From NCBI GenBank assembly GCA_003343885.1, contig QAKH01000019.1:1-6773 (forward strand): 6,773 nucleotides of DNA, written 5' to 3'. A program made the translations under genes and the position numbers. Below the pieces are notes generated by a model. That model saw only the letters and a program-made list of their open reading frames with translations. It was not told the DNA's origin and did not search any database. The stretch's first letter is position 1, and each line of letters starts with the position of its first letter. Below are positions 1 to 5,916 of the stretch, piece after piece. The DNA is from Clostridiales bacterium. Its GTDB lineage: Bacteria; Bacillota; Clostridia; Oscillospirales; CAG-382.

Positions 1-57
1 CGAACCTGTGACCCTCTGCTTGTAAGGCAGATGCTCTCCCAGCTGAGCTAACCCCCC
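1..57 (-). tRNA. tRNA-Val (anticodon UAC), 3' part cut off by window edge
   Basis: On the minus strand the sequence folds as a tRNA: 5' acceptor strand GGGGGGT (57-51), TA linker, D-stem GCTC/GAGC, anticodon stem TCTGC/GCAGA closing the loop CTTACAA (26-20), a short variable loop, and the start of the T-arm (ACAGGTTCG). The loop gives anticodon TAC (24-22), which reads valine GUA codons and probably others by wobble. The rest of the T-arm and the 3' acceptor strand lie beyond position 1, so whether CCA is encoded cannot be seen. It has its own promoter just upstream and sits directly downstream of hisE on the same strand. Confidence 0.95.
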
Positions 58-85
58 GAGCATGCCATCGATCGACAGCACGATT

Positions 86-114
86 ATAATATCACATTTT
101 TTCCTGTTTGTCAA
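86..114 (-). promoter_or_regulatory. Sigma-70/sigma-A type promoter for tRNA-Val, overlapping the end of hisE
   Basis: Minus strand: a perfect TTGACA -35 box at 114-109, a 17-bp spacer, and TATTAT as -10 at 91-86, preceded directly by TGA (an extended -10 TGn). The start of transcription would fall near 79, leaving about 21 nt of leader before the tRNA 5' end at 57. The -35 box overlaps the hisE stop codon (113-111). A second TTGACA lies 13 bp upstream at 127-122, inside the last hisE codons, but has no well-spaced -10. Consensus quality and position make the assignment to the tRNA convincing. The start site itself is inferred. Confidence 0.85.
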
Positions 115-467
115 GTATTCTTGTCAACCTTTTTCATAATTTTTTTATTTCCTGTCTTATGAGAGCGTTCTTCAATATCCGAAAGCACGTCGGTTATTGA
201 CACGTCCACATCGCACAGCATTACCTGAAGGTGGTACAAAAGGTCTGATACCTCCCCGACAAGCTGCTTTTTAAGCTCTGCGACATCTCCGGTGCCGGCT
301 CCGAGATTTTTTGCGGCAATAACGGTTTCCGTACATTCTTCACCGACTTTTTTCAGAATCTTATCCAGTCCGCTTTTAAAAAGATAGCAGGTATACGAGT
401 TTTCCTCGTTTTCGCTCTTTCTTTGAAGTATTACATTTTCCTGTTCAATCAAAACTTTATCGTTCAT
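111..467 (-). CDS. hisE: Phosphoribosyl-ATP pyrophosphatase HisE
   Basis: HisE hydrolyses phosphoribosyl-ATP to phosphoribosyl-AMP and pyrophosphate, the second step of histidine synthesis, in the cytoplasm. The 118-aa product shows the all-alpha MazG-like signature of the family: KVGEECTETVIAAKN (40-54) with metal-binding candidates E43, E44 and E47, then EVSDLLYHLQVML (72-84) with E72 and D75. I chose the ATG at 467 because GGAG (481-478) lies 10 nt upstream and the product then has near-usual length. The frame stays open to a TTG at 506 that would overlap the hisI stop, but that start lacks a clear ribosome site and adds an atypical basic stretch. The gap to hisI is 35 nt. It is a separate gene rather than a HisIE fusion. 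It is the last gene of the operon; no terminator hairpin follows. Confidence 0.93.
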   Translation of the reverse strand: MNDKVLIEQENVILQRKSENEENSYTCYLFKSGLDKILKKVGEECTETVIAAKNLGAGTGDVAELKKQLVGEVSDLLYHLQVMLCDVDVSITDVLSDIEERSHKTGNKKIMKKVDKNT

Positions 468-502
468 AATACGTTTTCTCCGTTTCTCTATAAATTTCTT
501 TA

Positions 503-859
503 TCAATCATTTATGCCGTTTTCGTAAATTTTGGTAAAAAAGCAGCTGCGGTTTCCCGTATGGCAGGCAGGTCCTGTCTGGTGCACCTTAACAAGTAATG
601 TATCAAAATCGCAGTCGGCATAAATCTCGGTTATTTTCTGAACGTGCCCCGACGTCGCTCCCTTATTCCAGAGTTCCTTTCTTGAACGGCTGTAAAACCA
701 GGTATATCCGCTTTCAAAAGTTTTTTCAAGCGACTGTCTGTTCATATAAGCAAGCATAAGCACATCGCCGTTTTCCGCGTCCTGCACTACCGCCGGGATA
801 AGCTCGCCCTTTTCAAAGCACTTTTCAATGTCTTTTTTGCTTATCAGTATCTTACCCAT
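503..859 (-). CDS. hisI: Phosphoribosyl-AMP cyclohydrolase HisI
   Basis: HisI opens the adenine ring of phosphoribosyl-AMP to give ProFAR, the third step of histidine synthesis. The 118-aa protein is a stand-alone PRA-CH domain of normal length. Visible signatures are NGDVLMLAYMN (30-40), the WFYSRSRKELWNKG stretch (54-67), and ADCDFDTLLVKV followed by HQTGPACHTG (81-102). D82, D84 and D86 are the likely Mg2+ ligands, and C83, C99 and C106 the Zn2+ ligands. The ATG at 859 is supported by AAGGAG (873-868) 8 nt upstream. The first 16 nt overlap the end of hisF and the ribosome site lies inside hisF, so the two genes are probably translationally coupled. Confidence 0.96.
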   Translation of the reverse strand: MGKILISKKDIEKCFEKGELIPAVVQDAENGDVLMLAYMNRQSLEKTFESGYTWFYSRSRKELWNKGATSGHVQKITEIYADCDFDTLLVKVHQTGPACHTGNRSCFFTKIYENGIND

Positions 860-1599
860 ATTCCGCTCTCCTTAAGATGACTTTTTACTTCGGCAATCGT
901 TGTGGTTCTGTAATGAAAAATCGAAGCCGCAAGAGCCGCGTCCGCGCCTGTTTGCCTGAAAACGTCCGTAAAATCCGCCGGTTTTCCGCATCCGCCGGAG
1001 GCTATTACCGGAATACTTACGTTTTCGCACACAAGGCGTGTCAGCGGAATGTCAAAACCGTCCTTGGTTCCGTCCGCATCCATTGAAGTGAGAAGTATTT
1101 CCCCGGCTCCGAGGCTTTGCACTTCCCTTGCCCACTTTACCGCGTCAATACCCGTATCAATTCTGCCGCCGTTAATATAAACATGATATCCTTCCGGCGT
1201 TTTTTTAGCGTCTATTGCCACTACTACGCACTGTGAGCCGAAGCGCTTTGCGGCTCTTGAGATAAGCGTTTTATCCCGTATTGCCGCCGAATTTACCGAA
1301 ACCTTATCTGCGCCGGCGTTAAGCAGAGTGCGAAAATCGTCGGTATCGGATATTCCTCCTCCGACCGTAAGCGGCATAAAGACTTTTTTTGCCGTACGCT
1401 CCACAACGTCTACAATGGTTTTGCGTTTTTCATGCGTTGCGGTAATATCTAAGAATACAAGCTCGTCGGCGCCCTGTTCATTATAAAACTGCGCTGTTTC
1501 GACGGGATCCCCGGCGTCTATGAGATTTACGAAGTTTACGCCTTTGACGACTCTGCCGTCTTTTACGTCAAGGCATGGAATTATTCTTTTTGCAAGCAT
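844..1599 (-). CDS. hisF: Imidazole glycerol phosphate synthase cyclase subunit HisF
   Basis: HisF joins HisH-derived ammonia to PRFAR and cyclises it to imidazole glycerol phosphate plus AICAR. The 251-aa (beta/alpha)8 barrel is full length. It starts with the canonical MLAKRIIPCLDVKDGRVVKG, whose D11 is the catalytic acid/base. D130 (VVVAID) is the second catalytic aspartate. The phosphate-binding loops are VGGGI (79-83) and ASGG near residue 200, and the LTSMDADGTKDG stretch is the usual loop of the C-terminal half. It begins 8 nt after the hisA stop. The best ribosome site (AGAGGA, in the final hisA codons) is 12 nt from the ATG, slightly long, which fits coupling to hisA translation. Its partner gene hisH is four genes upstream. 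Confidence 0.97.
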   Translation of the reverse strand: MLAKRIIPCLDVKDGRVVKGVNFVNLIDAGDPVETAQFYNEQGADELVFLDITATHEKRKTIVDVVERTAKKVFMPLTVGGGISDTDDFRTLLNAGADKVSVNSAAIRDKTLISRAAKRFGSQCVVVAIDAKKTPEGYHVYINGGRIDTGIDAVKWAREVQSLGAGEILLTSMDADGTKDGFDIPLTRLVCENVSIPVIASGGCGKPADFTDVFRQTGADAALAASIFHYRTTTIAEVKSHLKESGIWVRY

Positions 1600-1607
1600 G
1601 GGATATA

Positions 1608-2333
1608 TTATTCCTCTCTTTGTTTTGTAAGGCGTATTGCCTCTTCAAGATCAAGCGTTCCGTCGTATATCGAACGTCCGGCTATCGCGCCGTAAAGGTT
1701 CATTTTCGCAAGATTTTTTATGTCCTCTATATCCTTGATTCCGCCGCTTGCCGTAATGTCGGCATCAACGGCGTTTTTTAATGCCGAGAGCATTTCAAGA
1801 TTAGGACCGTCAAGCGTGCCGTCCTTGGAAATATCGGTGAAAATGATATTTTTAACGCCTATTTTCTGCATTTCGCAGGCAAATTCGATATAATCCACGT
1901 CTGAGGTTTCAAGCCAGCCGGAGGTGCTGACCTTTCCGTTTTTAGCGTCTATTCCTACGGCGATTTTTTCAGCGTATTTATCTACGGCTCTTTTACAAAA
2001 ATCTTTATCTTTAAGCGCTGCCGAGCCGAGAATTACACGTGAGATACCGTGCGACAGGTAAAAATCCACGGTTTCCATGTCACGGATTCCTCCGCCGAGC
2101 TCAATGGGAACGCTGCATGATGCGGCAAGTTTTACAAACAGTTCGGCGTTGGTTCTCACTCCGTTTTTTGCTCCGTCAAGGTCAACGGTATGTATATATT
2201 CCGCACCGCACTTTTCAAAATGCCGTACTGTTTCGAGTGCGTCCGCCGCCACCCGGCGCGCTGTGCCGTACTCGCCTTTATACAGGCGCACACATTCTCC
2301 TGAAAGTATATCAATGGCTGGTAACAATATCAT
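1608..2333 (-). CDS. hisA: ProFAR isomerase HisA
   Basis: HisA converts ProFAR to PRFAR by an Amadori rearrangement, the fourth step of histidine synthesis. The 241-aa product is a complete (beta/alpha)8 barrel. It opens with MILLPAIDILSGECVRLYKG, carrying the catalytic D8; D129 in AVGIDAKNG is the second catalytic aspartate. Phosphate-binding signatures are ELGGGIRD (78-85) and ASGGIKD in the C-terminal half, followed by AIAGRSIYDG. AAGGA (2347-2343) lies 9 nt before the ATG. The upstream gene is the foreign-looking GIY-YIG nuclease, 31 nt away, not another his gene. Unless a promoter lies hidden in the insert, hisA-hisF-hisI-hisE expression depends on transcription reading through it. Confidence 0.97.
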   Translation of the reverse strand: MILLPAIDILSGECVRLYKGEYGTARRVAADALETVRHFEKCGAEYIHTVDLDGAKNGVRTNAELFVKLAASCSVPIELGGGIRDMETVDFYLSHGISRVILGSAALKDKDFCKRAVDKYAEKIAVGIDAKNGKVSTSGWLETSDVDYIEFACEMQKIGVKNIIFTDISKDGTLDGPNLEMLSALKNAVDADITASGGIKDIEDIKNLAKMNLYGAIAGRSIYDGTLDLEEAIRLTKQREE

Positions 2334-2364
2334 ATTTTTCTTTCCTTTTTAAATATTAAACAGT

Positions 2365-3666
2365 TTATTTTAACAATAAAGATTGTCTATATTGATCCGC
2401 TTCCGGAACATCTACCCATTCAACTGTTTTATCAAAATTCTTTCTAACTTCTGCTTTTATTTCATCAAGAGTTACTGCAAAAAATTCACGTCTAGAATTA
2501 ATCTTGTTTAGTTTTTTGGATTCAAATGCATTATGCAATGCATTTTCTAAACCGGGTGCATCTTCTGTAAAAATCAAGGCATGAACATCAAAGTCAAACG
2601 GGACTGACGCATCTCCTAATTCATAAATTCTTTCATAAGGGTCTAAGCGTCTTGTCATTCCTATTTTGTATACGTTTTCACCAAAAGCCCCTATATTGCT
2701 TATTATGTAGACGTATCCCGCTCTTCTATTTGCTTCACGATAATCAACATTCTCTATTGCTGTAACAGTATCATTTATTTGATTCTCCAATTGAATCTTT
2801 TTTTCTAAAAGTTCTTCAGTTTCCCCGTTCTTTTCAATTTGTGAAATAACGGTATTGAGTGCATTTCGATAATGTGTCTGCTCTTTTAGCAGACGTTTTC
2901 TCTCTTCTTCAATTTCTTTAAGAACTTTTGCTTCTTCCCTTTCTTGAGCACGAAGTTCTTTTTGTAATTCTTTTTCTTCTTGTTTTTTCTGTTGGAAATC
3001 CAAAGCTAATTTAACTTCTTCAATCTTTAAACGCACATACTCCCACGTTATAGAAATAGACATTGTTTTTCCAAGCTTAGATATCTGCTCGCTTATTTTA
3101 TTTATTCGTTCGATAGATCTATCCAAATTTGAAATTTTTACATTGGCTACAATATCATCACATTCAACATTAAAGGCACGAAGTAATAGTTTTTTGTTAT
3201 CTTTAACCATCGCACGTCCTTTAGCTACACTACCATCAACGGTCCAGTTCGTGCTACCCAAAGCCGCACAATCATTCTTAATATATTCTTTTTGTTTATC
3301 TCTGAGCTCTTTAAGCTTATCTTTATATAAATCTGAGTTAGCAAACTCAAAAGTAGGTTTATATAGTCCATATTCTTGAACAACTATATCAGTTTCAAAA
3401 ACAGAAATCTGCTTTTTCTTTTCTAAAATTTCTTTATTAAGTACGCCAATTTTTATATTTAATTCATCAATTACATTTTTATTGTCAGATATATTTATAT
3501 TTAATTCATCAACTGTTGTCTTCAAAATTTTAATCTGAGCGTTAAGAGCGTCAATTTCTCTGTTCTCAGGAAGCAATAAAGAATTTAGCCTTGACACTTC
3601 ATGCTCAAGTCTTGCTTTTTCTTCCATTAATGCTTTTTCCTTTTTTGATGGACCAAATAATCCCAT
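2365..3666 (-). CDS. Coiled-coil, DUF4041 and GIY-YIG (T5orf172-type) nuclease; SNIPE-like
   Basis: The 433-aa protein has three parts. Residues 8-92 form a predicted coiled coil with leucine/isoleucine heptads. Residues about 93-200 match DUF4041, recognisable from the GLYKPTFEFANSD, STNWTVDGS and KDNKKLLLRAFNVECD stretches. A second, highly charged helix (about 212-305) follows. The C-terminus (about 317-411) is a T5orf172/GIY-YIG-type nuclease: GYVYIISN, VYKIGMTRR, ERIYELGDASVPF, LENALHNAFE and REFF, with Y320, Y333, R346, E374 and E394 as candidate active-site residues. The start at 3666 is set by GGAGG (3679-3675) 8 nt upstream; an ATG five codons earlier has no ribosome site. Known for the family: DUF4041 plus GIY-YIG is the core of SNIPE, an E. 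coli anti-phage nuclease. I see no membrane segment here. Phage defence is therefore inferred; a prophage-type nuclease is the alternative. The DNA is clearly AT-rich. Confidence 0.85.
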   Translation of the reverse strand: MGLFGPSKKEKALMEEKARLEHEVSRLNSLLLPENREIDALNAQIKILKTTVDELNINISDNKNVIDELNIKIGVLNKEILEKKKQISVFETDIVVQEYGLYKPTFEFANSDLYKDKLKELRDKQKEYIKNDCAALGSTNWTVDGSVAKGRAMVKDNKKLLLRAFNVECDDIVANVKISNLDRSIERINKISEQISKLGKTMSISITWEYVRLKIEEVKLALDFQQKKQEEKELQKELRAQEREEAKVLKEIEEERKRLLKEQTHYRNALNTVISQIEKNGETEELLEKKIQLENQINDTVTAIENVDYREANRRAGYVYIISNIGAFGENVYKIGMTRRLDPYERIYELGDASVPFDFDVHALIFTEDAPGLENALHNAFESKKLNKINSRREFFAVTLDEIKAEVRKNFDKTVEWVDVPEADQYRQSLLLK

Positions 3667-3674
3667 TGATACAA

Positions 3675-3679
3675 CCTCC
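3675..3679 (-). promoter_or_regulatory. Ribosome binding site fixing the start of the DUF4041/GIY-YIG gene
   Basis: Minus-strand GGAGG, 8 nt before the ATG at 3666. It lies inside codons 1-2 of the longer possible reading that would start at 3681, which shows that the internal methionine is the true start. Only A and T residues precede the longer start. Confidence 0.85.
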
Positions 3680-3688
3680 ATTATTTTT

Positions 3689-4513
3689 TTAATTTTTTAG
3701 ACCACTCAATAAAATTTCTTTTTCAAGTTTGGGAAAAATAACCACAAAACTATATAAAGCTGACCAAACCTTTAGACAGTCAATTCCATTAACTTCATTA
3801 TTACTCATTCCATGAATTAAAAAATTCCTGTTGATAACCACTGGCTCTTTTTCAAAATTTTTGCTATTCTGAAAGAGAGTAAACAAACAATTAATGATTA
3901 AAGTGAATTGCAGGTAATGCAAATAAGTGTTTTCCTTGTAAAGTTTTTCACTTTTCTTTAATTCTCCGACAGCGCTTGCTCCCGTTTTTAAATATCCGTT
4001 TTCATTTAATAACGCTCTGTTGATTAGTTGTCGGTCAATCAAACTAAACAGCAATAAAACGGAAGATTTATATTTTTGATTGATATAAGCAAAATAGGCT
4101 TCTTCTAAATCTTTTTTGTTAACATCGAAATTTTTTAATTCTTCCATCATTCTTGTTATTGATTCTACGTTGGCATACTTAAGCATAATAGAATCTGCTT
4201 CTTGTGAAGATTTTGGAGCAGTAAGAAAAAATTTATTGTTTATATTTGCATTGAAGGACCAACCAAAGTTTCCCCATTCTTTATATGCCTTAACATATTC
4301 CTCATTGCAACCTGCATTAATTAATACACTCCCAATCTCGTCAATCGAATAACCTATTGCGGAGATAATAGAGTCGTAATCGTATATTTGTTGCGAACTC
4401 GCAAAATTTTCTGCGTATTTTTTCATTGCTGAGAACATATTCTCAATAGCATCTTTTATTGAAATACCTTTATCCGAAGAGCTAACTTTTGTTGACAGTT
4501 TGATAGTCCCCAT
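3689..4513 (-). CDS. Unrecognised 274-aa protein with C-terminal HEPN-type R-x4-H motif
   Basis: I do not recognise the full-length family. The C-terminal third has features of a HEPN fold: a helix YFAYINQKYKSSVLLLFSLID (140-160) of the kind that carries an acidic residue in HEPN proteins, a linker, another hydrophobic helix (199-214), then INRNFLIHG (227-235). In that last stretch R229 and H234 form the R-x4-H active-site pattern of HEPN ribonucleases, and the N and G next to the pair are also common in Abi/Apea-like families. The N-terminal 130 residues show no motif I know; there is no signal peptide and no clear membrane segment. It precedes the GIY-YIG nuclease gene by 22 nt and shares its low GC, so they probably form one unit. 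Weak ribosome site AAAGG, 11 nt from the ATG. Inferred role: RNA-cutting toxin or abortive-infection partner. It could also be a non-catalytic HEPN-like protein. Confidence 0.7.
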   Translation of the reverse strand: MGTIKLSTKVSSSDKGISIKDAIENMFSAMKKYAENFASSQQIYDYDSIISAIGYSIDEIGSVLINAGCNEEYVKAYKEWGNFGWSFNANINNKFFLTAPKSSQEADSIMLKYANVESITRMMEELKNFDVNKKDLEEAYFAYINQKYKSSVLLLFSLIDRQLINRALLNENGYLKTGASAVGELKKSEKLYKENTYLHYLQFTLIINCLFTLFQNSKNFEKEPVVINRNFLIHGMSNNEVNGIDCLKVWSALYSFVVIFPKLEKEILLSGLKN

Positions 4514-4552
4514 TATAATAAGCGCCTTTCGATATTATTACACGAATGTTTA

Positions 4553-5206
4553 TTATTTTCCCGGTACAATTTTGACTCCGATAAGGCGTGCTATTTCGAC
4601 AGCCTGTTGGGCTGAAACCTTTGCTCCTTTCAGCTCACGCAGTGTTTCGGAAAGCGCAACAGCGGTTATGTCGCAGTCGGAAAAGTCTATTCCTTTGAGC
4701 GGCGTTTTGAAAAAATCCGCTCCGGTGAAGTCGCACCCTGAAAACACAGGGCGCGTCAAGCGCATTTCCGCAAGAGAGGCTTCTTTAAAAGAACAGTCTG
4801 CAAATTCCGTGCGTTCTATGACGCCGGAGTGAAAATTTCCGTATCTCAGAGAGGACTCTTTGAAATGGCTTTCTTTGATGTGACAGCCGGCAAAGCTGCA
4901 GCTTTCAAGCACGCTGTCCGAAATTTTTACACCTCTGAGGTACACATTCTGAAAATCACACATTTTAACGGTACAGTTTTTAAAAGTACAGTCATAGAAG
5001 CTGGCGCCTTTGAAAATACAGTCGCAAAAGCCGCAGTTTTCAAATACTACGTTTTTAAATTCCATGCCGGACGCATCGGCGCCGGATATTTCTTCGCCCG
5101 AAAAGCTTTCACATTCCATAAATTCCCGGTCATCACGCTCGGCAGACAGCTTTTGGGCAAAGCTTGTGCTTTTTTTAATATTTTCGCTTTTATCAGTATT
5201 CTCCAT
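4553..5206 (-). CDS. Pentapeptide-repeat protein, right-handed beta-helix, role unknown
   Basis: A 217-aa protein with a charged, repeat-free N-terminus (1-about 34) and then about 30 pentapeptide repeats. The central large residue falls at every fifth position (F35, I40, then F50, F55, F60 and so on to L185) with no break in register, which predicts about seven turns of a four-sided beta-helix. Ten of the i-2 positions, usually alanine, are cysteine: 58, 63, 73, 78, 83, 103, 108, 138, 158 and 178. The C-terminal cap (about 186-217, LKGAKVSAQQAVEIARLIGVKI) is the usual one for bacterial pentapeptide proteins. AAGGA lies 9 nt before the ATG. Its GC content resembles the his genes, so it looks resident rather than recently acquired. 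It follows hisH by 51 nt. Some relatives (Qnr, MfpA) mimic DNA and bind gyrase; nothing here shows that role. Confidence 0.9.
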   Translation of the reverse strand: MENTDKSENIKKSTSFAQKLSAERDDREFMECESFSGEEISGADASGMEFKNVVFENCGFCDCIFKGASFYDCTFKNCTVKMCDFQNVYLRGVKISDSVLESCSFAGCHIKESHFKESSLRYGNFHSGVIERTEFADCSFKEASLAEMRLTRPVFSGCDFTGADFFKTPLKGIDFSDCDITAVALSETLRELKGAKVSAQQAVEIARLIGVKIVPGK

Positions 5207-5257
5207 TTGACTTTTTCCTTCCGCTAAAATTCAAGCCTTGTCACTTGAAGCACTGTT

Positions 5258-5881
5258 TCAGCTGTTTTTGCAGAAGTTCCAGAACGCTTTCAATATATCA
5301 AGTCCGACTTTTTCGCTTTTTTCCGGATGGAACTGTGTGCCGAAAACATTTTTATTATCCGTGATTACGGCAGACACCGTATCGCCGTAGACTGTGTGAG
5401 CGGCAAGGTTATTTTCGGGGTTATCGAGTATCACCTTATAGGAATGTACGAAATAGACGTAATCTCCGGTTTTGGTTAAAGATAAAATGGGACAGCCTTT
5501 TTTATCCACCGTAAGGTCATTCCAGCCCATATGCGGAATCTTAAGACCGGCAGGCTGCATCTTTTCACATTTTCCGCAGATCAGTCCGAGACCTTTTGTC
5601 GGGCGCACTTCGGTACTGCTGTCGACAAGCAGCTGCATACCGAGGCATATTCCCAAAAGAGGAGTGCCGGCGGCGCACTTTTCTCTGATTATTTGAGAGA
5701 TCCGGCTCTCGTCGAGTGTACTCATAGCGTCGGGAAAAGCTCCGACGCCGGGCAAAATGAGTGCATCGGCTGATTCTATTTCTTTTGCAAGACCAATGAC
5801 TTTATTTGGTATACCAAGAAAGTCCAGAGCGTTTTTTACCGAGTGGAGATTTCCCATCCCGTAATCTATAACAGTTATCAT
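5258..5881 (-). CDS. hisH: Imidazole glycerol phosphate synthase glutaminase subunit HisH
   Basis: HisH is a class I glutamine amidotransferase that releases ammonia from glutamine and channels it into HisF. The 207-aa protein is full length. It starts with ITVIDYGMGNLHSVKNAL, has the oxyanion-region loop PGVGAF (44-49), the nucleophile C79 in GICLGMQLL, the PHMGWN signature (116-121), YFVHSY (143-148), and the His-Glu pair H185 and E187 in GTQFHPEKS. The start is set by protein homology, because the 35-nt gap after hisB carries only a weak ribosome site. hisH is normally next to hisA; here three other genes separate them. Confidence 0.97.
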   Translation of the reverse strand: MITVIDYGMGNLHSVKNALDFLGIPNKVIGLAKEIESADALILPGVGAFPDAMSTLDESRISQIIREKCAAGTPLLGICLGMQLLVDSSTEVRPTKGLGLICGKCEKMQPAGLKIPHMGWNDLTVDKKGCPILSLTKTGDYVYFVHSYKVILDNPENNLAAHTVYGDTVSAVITDNKNVFGTQFHPEKSEKVGLDILKAFWNFCKNS

Positions 5882-5916
5882 TATGAAAAAGACCGTCGCT
5901 TTCTGTTTTTTTATAT

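Larger units (their letters stand above)
2365..4513 (-). other. Candidate low-GC two-gene defence islet inside the his operon
   Basis: The HEPN-like gene and the DUF4041/GIY-YIG nuclease gene are adjacent, on the same strand as the his genes and 22 nt apart. Sampled 60-nt lines inside the islet run from about 17% to 35% G+C, against about 50% for a line of hisF. No transposase, integrase or inverted terminal repeats are visible, so the mode of entry is unknown. The islet keeps operon-like spacing on both sides: 39 nt after the pentapeptide gene and 31 nt before hisA. That it is horizontally acquired and defensive is an inference from composition and domain content. Confidence 0.6.

Noticed and set aside
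1..57. tRNA gene as an integration site for the islet
   Set aside because: The islet lies over 2 kb away with intact his genes in between, and no second tRNA fragment is seen.
58..85. Palindrome TCGATCGA in the tRNA leader as a terminator for hisE
   Set aside because: It is only 8 bp, cannot form a loop-bearing stem and has no U-run.
468..506. N-terminal extension of HisE from a TTG at 506
   Set aside because: No ribosome site precedes it, the added residues are atypical for HisE, and the ATG at 467 has GGAG at good distance.
4514..4600. Own promoter for the two-gene islet
   Set aside because: AT-rich words such as TAATAA and TTGTAC occur, but no pair has acceptable spacing; read-through from the his operon is simpler.
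5230..5249. 6-bp hairpin TTCAAG/CTTGAA between hisH and the pentapeptide gene
   Set aside because: The stem is short and has no U-run after it, so it does not qualify as a terminator; chance is likely.
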